Assembly (NCBI RefSeq): GCF_004217545.1
Contig: NZ_SHKY01000001.1
Location: forward strand, 2,356,001-2,420,000
Direction of reading: 5' to 3'
Length of the DNA stretch: 64,000 bases
Source of the DNA: Krasilnikovia cinnamomea
Lineage (GTDB): Bacteria; Actinomycetota; Actinomycetes; Mycobacteriales; Micromonosporaceae
Part shown: positions 7,772-14,879 of the stretch, piece by piece
Numbering within the stretch: position 1 is the stretch's first letter
How the letters are laid out: every line of letters starts with the position of its first letter
Program-made: the position numbers and the translations under genes
The notes under the pieces: model-generated
The model's input: only the letters and a program-made list of their open reading frames with translations
The model's database searches: none
Told to the model about the DNA's origin: nothing

Positions 7772-8635
7772 ATGGACAGCCGTCATGATGTCGGGCTTTT
7801 CGGTCCGGGTTCGGTCACCTGGAAGCTGCACAAGGAGCCGATCCTGTACTTCGGCGGGCTGCGCTCGCTGTATCTGCAGGCCCTGCACCCCCGCGCGGTC
7901 GCCGGGGTGGTGCAGAACTCCGACTACCGGTCGGATCCGTGGGGGCGCCTGACCCGCACCACCGACTACGTCGGCACGGTGATCTACGGCAGCACCGCGG
8001 AGGTCGCGGCCGCCGGGCGACGGGTACGGCGCATCCACGCCCGGCTGAGCGCGGTGGACCCCCGGACCGGTGAACGCTTCCGGATCGACGACCCCGAGCT
8101 GCTGCGCTGGGTGCACGTCACGGAGGTGGAGTCATTCCTGACCACCGCCCTGCGGGCCGGGGTGAAGCTGACCGGCGCGGAGGTCGACGCGTACTACACC
8201 GAGCAGCGGCGCGCCGCCGAGGTCGTCGGCCTCGACCCGGCCACCGTCCCCGGCACGGCCGCCGAGACAGCGGAGTACTACGCGGCCATCCAGCCGGAGC
8301 TGGCGCTGACCCGCGACAGCGCCGAGACCGGGCTGTTCCTCACGGTGCCGCCGGTGCCGGACGACTGGGGCAGCCGGGCGGTACGGCTCGGGCTGACCCT
8401 GGGCCCGACCCGATGGGCCTACCTGGGCGTCGCGGCGACCGCGTTCGGGCTGCTGCCGCCGTGGGCACGCCGGATGTACGGCGGCCTGGGCTGGCCGACC
8501 ACTGACCTGACCGCGGGCCTGTCCGTACGGACCGTGCGGCTGCTGATCGGCGCGGTGCTGGCGGCCCCGCCCGTCCGGGACCGGATCATGCCGATGCGCC
8601 AGGCGGCCCTTGCCCGCGCGGGCCTCACCGCGTAA
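7772..8635 (+). CDS. DUF2236/MpaB-type oxygenase-like protein
   Basis: A 287-residue protein of the DUF2236 (latex-clearing protein/MpaB-like) family, whose characterised members are heme b proteins. Diagnostic stretches are GSVTWKLHKEPILYFGGLRS, LQALHPRAVAGVVQNSDYR near the N terminus, and VHVTEVESFLTTALRAG in the middle, where family members place the heme-ligating His. Hydrophobic C-terminal helices (about residues 200-225) may sit at the membrane. The ATG at 7772 gives the usual length; frames extending further upstream run through the minisatellite and are unlikely. The substrate is unknown. Confidence 0.82.
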   Translation: MDSRHDVGLFGPGSVTWKLHKEPILYFGGLRSLYLQALHPRAVAGVVQNSDYRSDPWGRLTRTTDYVGTVIYGSTAEVAAAGRRVRRIHARLSAVDPRTGERFRIDDPELLRWVHVTEVESFLTTALRAGVKLTGAEVDAYYTEQRRAAEVVGLDPATVPGTAAETAEYYAAIQPELALTRDSAETGLFLTVPPVPDDWGSRAVRLGLTLGPTRWAYLGVAATAFGLLPPWARRMYGGLGWPTTDLTAGLSVRTVRLLIGAVLAAPPVRDRIMPMRQAALARAGLTA

Positions 8636-8671
8636 CCCGACGAGGCTGATCCGCCGCCCGCCGGGGCCCAC

Positions 8672-9586
8672 TCAGACCGCGAGAGCGGCCCATGCCTCCT
8701 TCGCCGGAGCCTCGGCACCCGCCGGGCACGTACGCCGGAAGTCACACCATGCGCACAGCGACCCCGGGCGAACCGGGAACTCGGCGTCGGGGTCACCGCC
8801 GGCCTCGACCGCCTTCTCGGCGGTGACGATGTCCCGGGCCGTGTCCTCGGCGCGGGCCAGCTGGCGAGCCAGTGACTCGTCGGTGTGTTCGTGGACGGCG
8901 ACCGTCCCCGTCGGTAGGTGGTGCAACTCGACGCGGCGGCACGGGCGGCGGAAGACGCGCTGCGCGGCGAACGCGTACAGCGCCAGGGCCTGCGAGCCGC
9001 GGGCGTCGTCGGGGCCCGGCTCGGCGCGGCCGGTCTTGTAGTCCACGATGACCGCTTCGGGGCCCGCGGGACCGGGCCGGGCGTCGATCCGGTCGGCGCG
9101 GCCGTTGAACGCGAGCACGGCGGTGCGGGCGGCGACCACGCGCTCGACCCCGAGGGGCTCGTCGGCCGGGTCGAGGGTGGCCACGTAGGACTCCAGCCAG
9201 TCCAGCGCCCGCCGGTGTGCCTGCCGTTCCTGCTCGGTGTCGCGGTAACCCTCCCCCACCCAGGTGGAGGTGAGCAGCGCGGGCAGGGCCTCGGGACCGC
9301 GGCGGGCCGCGGGCAGGGCATACCAGTTCTTCAGGGCCGTGTGGACGCTCGCGCCGAGCGAGTTGTGCGCCCACGGCGGCCCCTTCTGGGGGGCGGGGCG
9401 GTCGAGGTACGAGTACCGGTATCGGCGGGGGCAGTCCTCGTAGGCCGCGAGCTTGCTCGGAGTGCATACGAAGAGGCGCTCGGGCATGCCGGCGAAGCCC
9501 AGCTGCTCGTGGCCGGGCTTGCCGGGCGCGGACCTGGCTGGACGGGGCTGACCGGGCACGGCGCGTGGGGACCTCGTCGAAGACAC
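8672..9586 (-). CDS. RecB-like PD-(D/E)XK nuclease with C-terminal cysteine cluster
   Basis: About 304 residues, related to the nuclease domain of RecB/AddB and Cas4. The N terminus carries the TPSKLAAYEDCPRRYRYSYL motif (first cluster Cys and DNA-binding motif), then GASVHTALKNW, the catalytic VIVDYKTG motif, and a final SLCAWCDFRRTCPAG with three cysteines that, with the N-terminal Cys, can hold a [4Fe-4S] cluster. It stands alone, without helicase or cas genes, as is common for this actinobacterial family. The GTG at 9586 is chosen because AGGA lies seven bases upstream; an internal ATG at MPERLFVCTPSK is the alternative. Confidence 0.85.
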   Translation of the reverse strand: MSSTRSPRAVPGQPRPARSAPGKPGHEQLGFAGMPERLFVCTPSKLAAYEDCPRRYRYSYLDRPAPQKGPPWAHNSLGASVHTALKNWYALPAARRGPEALPALLTSTWVGEGYRDTEQERQAHRRALDWLESYVATLDPADEPLGVERVVAARTAVLAFNGRADRIDARPGPAGPEAVIVDYKTGRAEPGPDDARGSQALALYAFAAQRVFRRPCRRVELHHLPTGTVAVHEHTDESLARQLARAEDTARDIVTAEKAVEAGGDPDAEFPVRPGSLCAWCDFRRTCPAGAEAPAKEAWAALAV

Positions 9587-9621
9587 CCGGTCATCCTGCC
9601 AGCACCCACCGACAGAATGAA

Positions 9622-10233
9622 TCAGGCCGAGTACAGGCGCACGAACGCGGCGACCGCGTCCGCGATGAGCTGGACCGCGATGGCCGCCAGCAGCAGACCG
9701 GCGATGCGGGTCAGCACCTCGATGCCGCCGGGTCGCAGCAGCTTGACGATGACGCCGGAGAAGCGCAGCACCAGCCACACCGTGATCATGACGGCGAGGA
9801 TGGCGAGGCCGATGACCACATAGTCCGGTGCGCCTTCGGCACGCCGTACGAAAAGCATCGTGGCGACGATCGCGCCTGGCCCGGCCAGCAGCGGGGTGCC
9901 GATCGGCACCAGGGCGACGTTGGTCGTGCCGCCCTGTTCCGAGGGCTCGTCGGTCTTGCCGGTCAGCAGCTGCAGCGCCACGAGCACGAGCAGCAGCCCA
10001 CCGGCGCCCTGCAGCGCGGGCAGTTGGACGTGCAGGTAGTCGAGCAGTGTCTGGCCGGCCACCGCGAACACCACGATGACGCCGAGGGCGAGGCCGACCG
10101 CCTGGGTACCCGCGCGGGTCCGCTGCTTGGTCGGCATGGTGCCGGTCAGCGCCAGGAAGACCGGCACCATGCCCGGGGGATCGACGATCACCAGGAGGGT
10201 CACGAAGACCTCGCCGAACAGCTTCAGGTTCAC
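9622..10233 (-). CDS. MarC family integral membrane protein
   Basis: A 203-residue six-helix membrane protein of the MarC family. The N terminus MNLKLFGEVFVTLLVIVDPP and GMVPVFLALT is the conserved first helix/loop, and the second half repeats the pattern with VPIGTPLLAGPGAIVATMLF. MarC proteins were named from the E. coli marRAB locus, but drug resistance was not confirmed and transport substrate is unknown. It ends just downstream of the RecB-like gene start on the same strand and could share a transcript. Confidence 0.9.
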   Translation of the reverse strand: MNLKLFGEVFVTLLVIVDPPGMVPVFLALTGTMPTKQRTRAGTQAVGLALGVIVVFAVAGQTLLDYLHVQLPALQGAGGLLLVLVALQLLTGKTDEPSEQGGTTNVALVPIGTPLLAGPGAIVATMLFVRRAEGAPDYVVIGLAILAVMITVWLVLRFSGVIVKLLRPGGIEVLTRIAGLLLAAIAVQLIADAVAAFVRLYSA

Positions 10234-10285
10234 GGGATCAACCTAGGCGTCCGCGCAGGGACGCGGCAGCGGACTGCGCCCTTCG

Positions 10286-11137
10286 TCACCCCAGCACGGG
10301 TACGCCGGTGGCGGCCGCCGCGATCCGCTCGAACGCCTCCGGCGCGGTCGTGAACGCGCCGAGCTGGACGGTCTTGTGGGTGCCGTGGAAGTCCGATGAG
10401 CCGGTCACGACCAGGCCGAGCCGGTCGGCGAGCGCACGGACGTGTTCGCGTTCCTCCGGCGAGTGGTCCTCGTGGTCGGCCTCGAGCCCGAACAGGCCCG
10501 CCTCGGCCAGCTCCTCGATGAGCTTGTCCGGCACCACCCGGCCCCGGCGGGTGGCTCGCGGATGCGCGAAGACCGCCACCCCGCCGGCCGCGCGGACCGC
10601 CCGGACCGCTTCGAAGACGTCCAGATCGGCTTTGGGTACGAAGTACCGCGTGCCGAGCCAGCGCGACGCGAACGCCTCGTTGGTCGTGCGGACCAGCCCG
10701 GCCCGGATGAGCGCCTGGGCGATGTGCGGGCGGCCCACCGATCCGCCGGCCGCGTACCCCTGCACCTCGGCCCAGGTGATGTCCACTCCGTCGGCGCGCA
10801 GCAGTTCGACGATGCCTTCGGCGCGCCGCTCGCGGTCGCTGCGGATGAGGGCCAGGTCGGCGGCGAGCCGTGGCTCGGTGGGGTCGAACAGGTACGCCAG
10901 CAGGTGCAGCGGGATCGCCGGCTGCACGCCGTACCAGCGGCAGGAGAGCTCGGCGCCGCGGACCAGGCTCAGGCCCGCCGGTCGGGCGGCGGCCGCCTCG
11001 GCCCAGCCGCCCGTGGTGTCGTGGTCGGTGATCGCCATGACGTCGAGCCCGGCGTCGCGACCTGCCGCCATCAGGTCGGCCGGGGTCAGGGTGCCGTCGC
11101 TGGCCGTCGAGTGGCAGTGCAGGTCGATTCGGGTCAC
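10286..11137 (-). CDS. PHP domain phosphoesterase (RNase AM/YciV-like)
   Basis: A 283-residue metal-dependent phosphoesterase. PHP motif I is IDLHCHSTASDGTLTPADL, motif II is VMAITDHDTTGGWAEA, and later metal ligands lie in VAVFAHPRA, FGLEADHEDH and VTGSSDFHGTH. Length and motif order match the trinuclear PHP family of YciV, which removes nucleotides from 5' ends of RNA and hydrolyses 3',5'-bisphosphonucleotides. That activity is inferred from family. It is transcribed toward marC. Confidence 0.88.
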   Translation of the reverse strand: MTRIDLHCHSTASDGTLTPADLMAAGRDAGLDVMAITDHDTTGGWAEAAAARPAGLSLVRGAELSCRWYGVQPAIPLHLLAYLFDPTEPRLAADLALIRSDRERRAEGIVELLRADGVDITWAEVQGYAAGGSVGRPHIAQALIRAGLVRTTNEAFASRWLGTRYFVPKADLDVFEAVRAVRAAGGVAVFAHPRATRRGRVVPDKLIEELAEAGLFGLEADHEDHSPEEREHVRALADRLGLVVTGSSDFHGTHKTVQLGAFTTAPEAFERIAAAATGVPVLG

Positions 11138-11180
11138 TCGAAGAAGTTAACGGGTGGGTGCACGTGGGTGAACGCGCACG

Positions 11181-12059
11181 TCAGGCGTCGTCACCCGCGT
11201 CACCGTCTTTGCCCAGACGGGCCTCGACGGCCTGCGGCTCGTACATCTCCTCGACGACGCGCAGGTACAGCTCGTTCGGGTTGGGCAGATGCTTGACCTC
11301 GCGCAACGCCTGGTCCTGGCCCGCCGATTCCAGCACGAAGGTGCCGTAGTTGAGCAGGCGCCCGAGGGGGGACTGGGTGTACTTCATGTCGGTGACCCGC
11401 AGCAGCGGCATCATGGCCACCTTGCGGGTGACAATGCCGTTGACCACCATGACCCGCTTGTTGGTGAGGATGAAGCGGTCGAAGTACCAGTCGAAGACCC
11501 GCCAGGCCACCCACGCGATGACCCCGATCCAGAGCAGCACCGCGGCCGTGACGAGGCCGTCGACCTGCTGCCGGGTGAGGAACCCGGCCAGGTATCCGAG
11601 GATGAGCGTGCCGGCCGCGCCGACGAAGAGCGGGGTGATCAGGTGGATCCAGTGCCGCTTCCACTCGCCGCGGTAACGCTCGGTGGGGAACAGGTACCGG
11701 GCCACCAGGTTGGTCGGCTCGTCCTCCAGCGGCAGGACCCGGCGCGGGCCGGAGCCGGCGCCGAGGCCCTCGAGCTCCTCCGCGGTGAAGACCGGGGATT
11801 CGTACTCGTCGGGGTACTCCTCCGGGCGGGACGAACCGTAGGCCGCGTCCGGCGAGTAACCCGCGTCGGGCGAGTAGCCGGCGTCCGGTGAGTAGCCTGC
11901 GTCCGGCGAGTAGCCGGGACCGTCCGAATAGGCGGCGCCGGGGTCGTTCTCCGGGCCGGAGTTGAAGGCAGGATCGTCGTACCCGAACGTCTCGTCGTCG
12001 TCCTGCGGACGACGACGGGCACCCTCGTTGTCGGGCTGACTCGGCTCACCAGGACCCAT
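11181..12059 (-). CDS. PH-domain (bPH2-type) membrane protein with repetitive N terminus
   Basis: A 292-residue protein. Residues 1-105 are acidic and disordered with GYSPDA tandem hexapeptides. About residues 135-195 hold two transmembrane helices (WIHLITPLFVGAAGTLILGY and VTAAVLLWIGVIAWVAW). The C-terminal part is a bacterial PH domain (FDWYFDRFILTNKRVMVVNG, IVTRKVAMMPLLRVTDMKY, YGTFVLESAGQDQALREV) of the YdbS/YdbT kind. Such proteins are common in actinobacteria with unknown function. It is followed at its 5' side by the 52-residue membrane gene on the same strand. Confidence 0.85.
   Translation of the reverse strand: MGPGEPSQPDNEGARRRPQDDDETFGYDDPAFNSGPENDPGAAYSDGPGYSPDAGYSPDAGYSPDAGYSPDAAYGSSRPEEYPDEYESPVFTAEELEGLGAGSGPRRVLPLEDEPTNLVARYLFPTERYRGEWKRHWIHLITPLFVGAAGTLILGYLAGFLTRQQVDGLVTAAVLLWIGVIAWVAWRVFDWYFDRFILTNKRVMVVNGIVTRKVAMMPLLRVTDMKYTQSPLGRLLNYGTFVLESAGQDQALREVKHLPNPNELYLRVVEEMYEPQAVEARLGKDGDAGDDA
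11845..11916. repeat. 18-bp in-frame tandem repeats encoding GYSPDA
   Basis: Four 18-base units starting at 11845, 11863, 11881 and 11899 encode consecutive GYSPDA hexapeptides in the disordered N terminus of the PH-domain protein. Base differences between units are synonymous, which suggests the protein repeat is either old or selected. Confidence 0.85.
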
Positions 12060-12068
12060 CTGGCAATG

Positions 12069-12227
12069 CTATGCGACGAGGTTGGTGAAGAAGGTCCCGA
12101 AGCCCTCAGCGATGTCACCGATCGTGCTGCCGAGCGATGCGAACACCGCCGCGGCCGAGTTCGGATTGAAGGCGATAAAGAAGATCAAGAATGCGATGCC
12201 AAGCCAGGTGAGTACCTTCTTGATCAT
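12069..12227 (-). CDS. Conserved 52-residue membrane protein
   Basis: A very short gene read from ATG 12227 to TAG 12069. The product starts MIKKVLTWLGIAFLIFFIAF, a basic N terminus and one transmembrane helix, then PNSAAAVFASLGSTIGDIAE and a GFGTFFTNLVA end. This pattern (MIKK...FLIFFIAF.PN.AA) is conserved in small actinobacterial proteins of unknown function. AAGG lies six to seven bases before the ATG within a purine-rich leader. It precedes the PH-domain gene by only nine bases, so the two form an operon. Synteny and sequence pattern make it a real gene despite its size. Confidence 0.82.
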   Translation of the reverse strand: MIKKVLTWLGIAFLIFFIAFNPNSAAAVFASLGSTIGDIAEGFGTFFTNLVA

Positions 12228-12346
12228 GGCCTGCCTTCTTCTCCTCCGGTGCGGGTGACGGTCTGCGCCGCGACAGTACCGACGGTATCAGCTTGGTCGC
12301 TCGGTGTGAACAATGTGGCCGAATCGCCAAGTTCCGTCCCCGCAGG

Positions 12347-13018
12347 TCACGCTTTCCCGTGCAGGTACGGCGATGGCGCTCCGTACACAAGCTCGGGCGG
12401 CACCCCATCGGACAGATCGTGCAGGACGACGTGCTCGGCAAGGAAGTAGCCCGCGCTTGCGGGCCACGCTACCGCATAGAGCCACATTCCTTTCGCCTCA
12501 CTCACGTAGGCGCTTCGATCCTCCGGGGACTTGACGCACCACAGTGGAGTGGGATGCCCGCCCGCCTTGACCTTGGCGTGCGGGCCCTGCGGCCCCGAGT
12601 CGGCGAGCGCCTCACTGATGAGGTGGCCGGGATCGATGCCGGGAATGCCGGCGAAGCGGGTGCCGAGCCCGACGCCGGGCTGCTCCGCGATGAGCACGAG
12701 TTCGGCGGGCCCACCGCCGAGCGGGTCGGGCCCGCTGCAGGCGAGCGCGGTCGCGCGTACTCCACTGCGGTCGTCCCCGGCCCAGCCGACGCCGGTGACC
12801 ATCCAGCCGGCCGCCAGCGGCCACGGGCACCAGAGCGGCACGCGCTCGGCCGGGGGTGCCGTCCGGCGCAGGACGCTCTCCAGGATTTCGGCGCCGATGT
12901 GCTCCGCGACGTGGAACGGCGGGACCTCACCACAGTTGTCGCAGCGCCAGTCGCTGTGCATCAGGTCCGGCGGCCGGACATGCGCACCGCATCGGGGGCA
13001 ACTCACTGTGACACCCAC
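12347..13018 (-). CDS. DUF6758-type protein with N-terminal zinc ribbon
   Basis: About 223 residues. The N terminus has a two-pair zinc ribbon (VSCPRCGAHVRPPDL and SDWRCDNCGEV), followed by a globular domain with PLWCPWPLAAGWMVTGVGWA, a GGPAELVLIAEQPGVGLG segment and WLYAVAWPASAGYFLAEHVV. This matches a conserved actinobacterial family annotated as DUF6758, of unknown function. The GTG at 13018 is the longest start; an in-frame GTG at 13006, four codons later, is equally plausible. It is transcribed toward the PH-domain operon. Confidence 0.75.
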   Translation of the reverse strand: MGVTVSCPRCGAHVRPPDLMHSDWRCDNCGEVPPFHVAEHIGAEILESVLRRTAPPAERVPLWCPWPLAAGWMVTGVGWAGDDRSGVRATALACSGPDPLGGGPAELVLIAEQPGVGLGTRFAGIPGIDPGHLISEALADSGPQGPHAKVKAGGHPTPLWCVKSPEDRSAYVSEAKGMWLYAVAWPASAGYFLAEHVVLHDLSDGVPPELVYGAPSPYLHGKA

Positions 13019-13099
13019 CCTCTTACCGTGCGGGCAGGGCGGGCCGCCGTCAAGCGAATCGGCAGAACCTGGTCGCGGCGTGCGGATTCGCCCCGTCCG

Positions 13100-13185
13100 G
13101 GCCGGTTCGGCGGACTCCGGTCACTTCGGGGTCACTCGGGTCAGTCCGGGGCCAGTCGGGTCGGTCCGGGGCCACTCGGGTCACG
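13100..13185. repeat. Degenerate about 20-bp GC-rich tandem repeats
   Basis: The spacer between the methyltransferase stop and the DUF6758 start is made of degenerate units. The two best are 20 bases each at 13143-13162 and 13163-13182, both holding TCCGGGGCCA followed by a TCGGGTC end; shorter relatives precede them from about 13100. No coding potential is seen. Confidence 0.6.
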
Positions 13186-13217
13186 GCGCCTGCACCCGGA
13201 GGTCCCTCACGGTGGCG

Positions 13218-13841
13218 TCACTGCGGTGGCGGGCCCGCGTGCGCGCGGATCCAGGCGTGCATCGCGATGCCGCTGGCGACACCCGCGTTGATCGACCGGG
13301 TCGAACCGTACTGGGCGATGGAGAAGACCTGGTCACAGGCCGTCCTTGCGGCGCCGGACAGGCCCGGCCCCTCCTGGCCGAACAGCAGCACGCAGCGCTG
13401 GGGCAGGGTGACGGTCTCCATCGGGTGAGAGCCGGGCAGGTTGTCGATGCCGACGATCGGCAGCCCATCGGCCCGGGCCCAGGCAACGAAGTCCTCGATC
13501 GTGGCGTGGTGGCGGACATGCTGGTACCGGTCCGTGACCATGGCGCCGCGCCGGTTCCACCGGCGCAGGCCGACGATGTGCACCTCGGCGGCGAGGAACG
13601 CGTTGGCGTTGCGGACGACCGTGCCGATGTTGAGGTCGTGCTGCCAGTTCTCGATGGCGACATGGAAGCCGTGGCGGTGCCGGTCGAGATCGGCCACGAC
13701 CGCCTCGCGGCGCCAGTACCGGTAGCGGTCGACCACGTTGCGCCGGTCACCGGTCGCGAGAAGCTCGGGATCGTACTGCTCGCCGTCCGGCCAGGGGCCG
13801 GGCCACGGGCCCACCCCGATCTCGGCGTCGTCCTCGGTCAT
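13218..13841 (-). CDS. SpoU/TrmH family RNA 2'-O-methyltransferase
   Basis: A 207-residue SPOUT methyltransferase that should use S-adenosylmethionine to methylate ribose in tRNA or rRNA. The three SpoU motifs are present: NIGTVVRNANAFLAAEVHIV (motif 1), VLLFGQEGPGLS (motif 2) and FSIAQYGSTRSINAGVASGI (motif 3 with the knot residues). It has a short N-terminal extension without a separate RNA-binding domain. The exact RNA target cannot be read from sequence. Confidence 0.88.
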   Translation of the reverse strand: MTEDDAEIGVGPWPGPWPDGEQYDPELLATGDRRNVVDRYRYWRREAVVADLDRHRHGFHVAIENWQHDLNIGTVVRNANAFLAAEVHIVGLRRWNRRGAMVTDRYQHVRHHATIEDFVAWARADGLPIVGIDNLPGSHPMETVTLPQRCVLLFGQEGPGLSGAARTACDQVFSIAQYGSTRSINAGVASGIAMHAWIRAHAGPPPQ

Positions 13842-14095
13842 GGGCGATCAGGCTACGGTGGCCGGCTTCGCGGCGGGGCGGCGCGTCCGTCGCTTCCCGC
13901 TGGTGATCAGCCGGTTGCCGCTCGTTGCGTCCGACGGCCTACGGGTCCAGCGCCTTGCGGAGTCCGACGGCTTCTCGCCGAGGCAAAACGGACCCGGACG
14001 CAATGAGCGGCGGGGCCCTCCCCGGCACCCGCCGCCCACGCTCTGTTGCGGAAAAGTTTGCCTCACGGTCTGTATCGATGTGAAGAGCACTCACG

Positions 14096-14111
14096 CGTGA
14101 CTCAAGTCACA
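14096..14111. promoter_or_regulatory. CRP/GlxR-type operator palindrome
   Basis: The 16-mer is CGTGACTCAAGTCACA. The established Crp/GlxR consensus is TGTGA-N6-TCACA, and this site matches at nine of ten fixed positions with perfect GTGACT/AGTCAC arms. It lies about 280 bases upstream of the thioredoxin start, next to an AT-rich stretch likely to hold a promoter. No Crp gene is in the window. Confidence 0.5.
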
Positions 14112-14236
14112 CTTAACTTTGTTTACAGTTACGGTACGCGCAGGTCAGTTTGCAGAAAGGGCAGGAATGTGTCGGATGACCGACACTCCGGGACGTCACC
14201 GCACCCGCGGCCGTCATACAAACGGTTGAAACATTT

Positions 14237-14248
14237 GAGAGCGCTCTC
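14237..14248. promoter_or_regulatory. LacI-family-type operator palindrome
   Basis: GAGAGCGCTCTC is a perfect 12-base palindrome with the central GCGC-containing AGCGCT core typical of LacI-family operators in actinomycetes (compare CebR-type GGGAGCGCTCCC). It lies about 140 bases upstream of thioredoxin. No LacI-type gene or sugar transporter is in the window, so the regulator is unknown. Confidence 0.45.
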
Positions 14249-14389
14249 CCTACCTAGCGTGAAATGGACCTGTTCGCCGGTTGCCGTACCGTGCCGAAGC
14301 CCACGGCATAGGGCACTACCCGACGGGAATTGCCGAGGTGAACGATGGGTTTCATCGCACGTACGACACTTCCCATGGACGGAGAGATC

Positions 14390-14752
14390 ATGGCGACCGT
14401 TAACTTGACGGCAGCGAACTTCGACGAGGTCACCGGCAAGGACGGCATCGTTCTGGTCGACTTCTGGGCCAGCTGGTGCGGTCCGTGTGTGCGCTTCGCG
14501 CCGACGTACGAACGCTCGTCGGAGAAGCACCCCGCGATCACCTTCGGCAAGGTGGACACCGAGGCCGAGCAGGCGCTCGCCGCGAAGTTCGACATCCGCT
14601 CCATTCCCACGATCATGGCGGTCCGGGATGGCGTGATCGTCTTCTCGCAGGCCGGAGCGCTCCCGGAGTCCGCCCTGGAGTCCCTGATCGACCAGGTCGA
14701 GAAGCTCGACATGGACGACGTCCGCAAGCAGCTCGCGACTCACCAGCACTGA
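14390..14752 (+). CDS. trxA: Thioredoxin
   Basis: A 120-residue thioredoxin, the cytoplasmic dithiol reductant. The active site is WASWCGPCVRFAPTY and the cis-proline loop is IRSIPTIMAV; both are intact. The ATG at 14390 (MATVNLTAANFDEV) is preferred over an upstream in-frame ATG at 14345 because GGAG lies five bases before it and the length is then canonical apart from a short C-terminal extension (VEKLDMDDVRKQLA). A perfect hairpin terminator follows, so it is a single-gene unit. Confidence 0.93.
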   Translation: MATVNLTAANFDEVTGKDGIVLVDFWASWCGPCVRFAPTYERSSEKHPAITFGKVDTEAEQALAAKFDIRSIPTIMAVRDGVIVFSQAGALPESALESLIDQVEKLDMDDVRKQLATHQH

Positions 14753-14786
14753 CAGCCGTCACGACACCACGAGTCGCAGCACCAGG

Positions 14787-14814
14787 AAGGCCCGGCGCCC
14801 GCGCGCCGGGCCTT
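14787..14814 (+). terminator. Hairpin terminator after thioredoxin
   Basis: Perfect 12-bp stem AAGGCCCGGCGC / GCGCCGGGCCTT with a four-base CCGC loop, 34 bases after the thioredoxin stop. No T-run follows, as usual in this GC range. Confidence 0.8.
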
Positions 14815-14854
14815 CACCGTCTCCGGTGAATCGGCACGGCGGATGGACAGGCGA

Positions 14855-14870
14855 TCGAACGCATGTTCGA
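14855..14870. promoter_or_regulatory. SOS box (LexA operator)
   Basis: TCGAACGCATGTTCGA at 14855-14870 fits the actinobacterial LexA consensus TCGAAC-N4-GTTCGA at every fixed position. It ends nine bases before the ATG of the Rv2578c-type radical SAM gene, so LexA would cover the transcription or translation start and repress until DNA damage. I recall Rv2578c being listed among LexA targets in M. tuberculosis; this should be verified. Confidence 0.85.
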
Positions 14871-14879
14871 ATAGTGCCC

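Larger units (their letters stand above)
13842..14389. other. 548-base intergenic region before thioredoxin with two palindromic operators
   Basis: No convincing gene is present. Compared with its surroundings the stretch 14045-14245 is AT-richer and holds two palindromes listed separately (14096-14111 and 14237-14248). It is the shared upstream region of the leftward SpoU gene and rightward thioredoxin gene. Confidence 0.6.
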
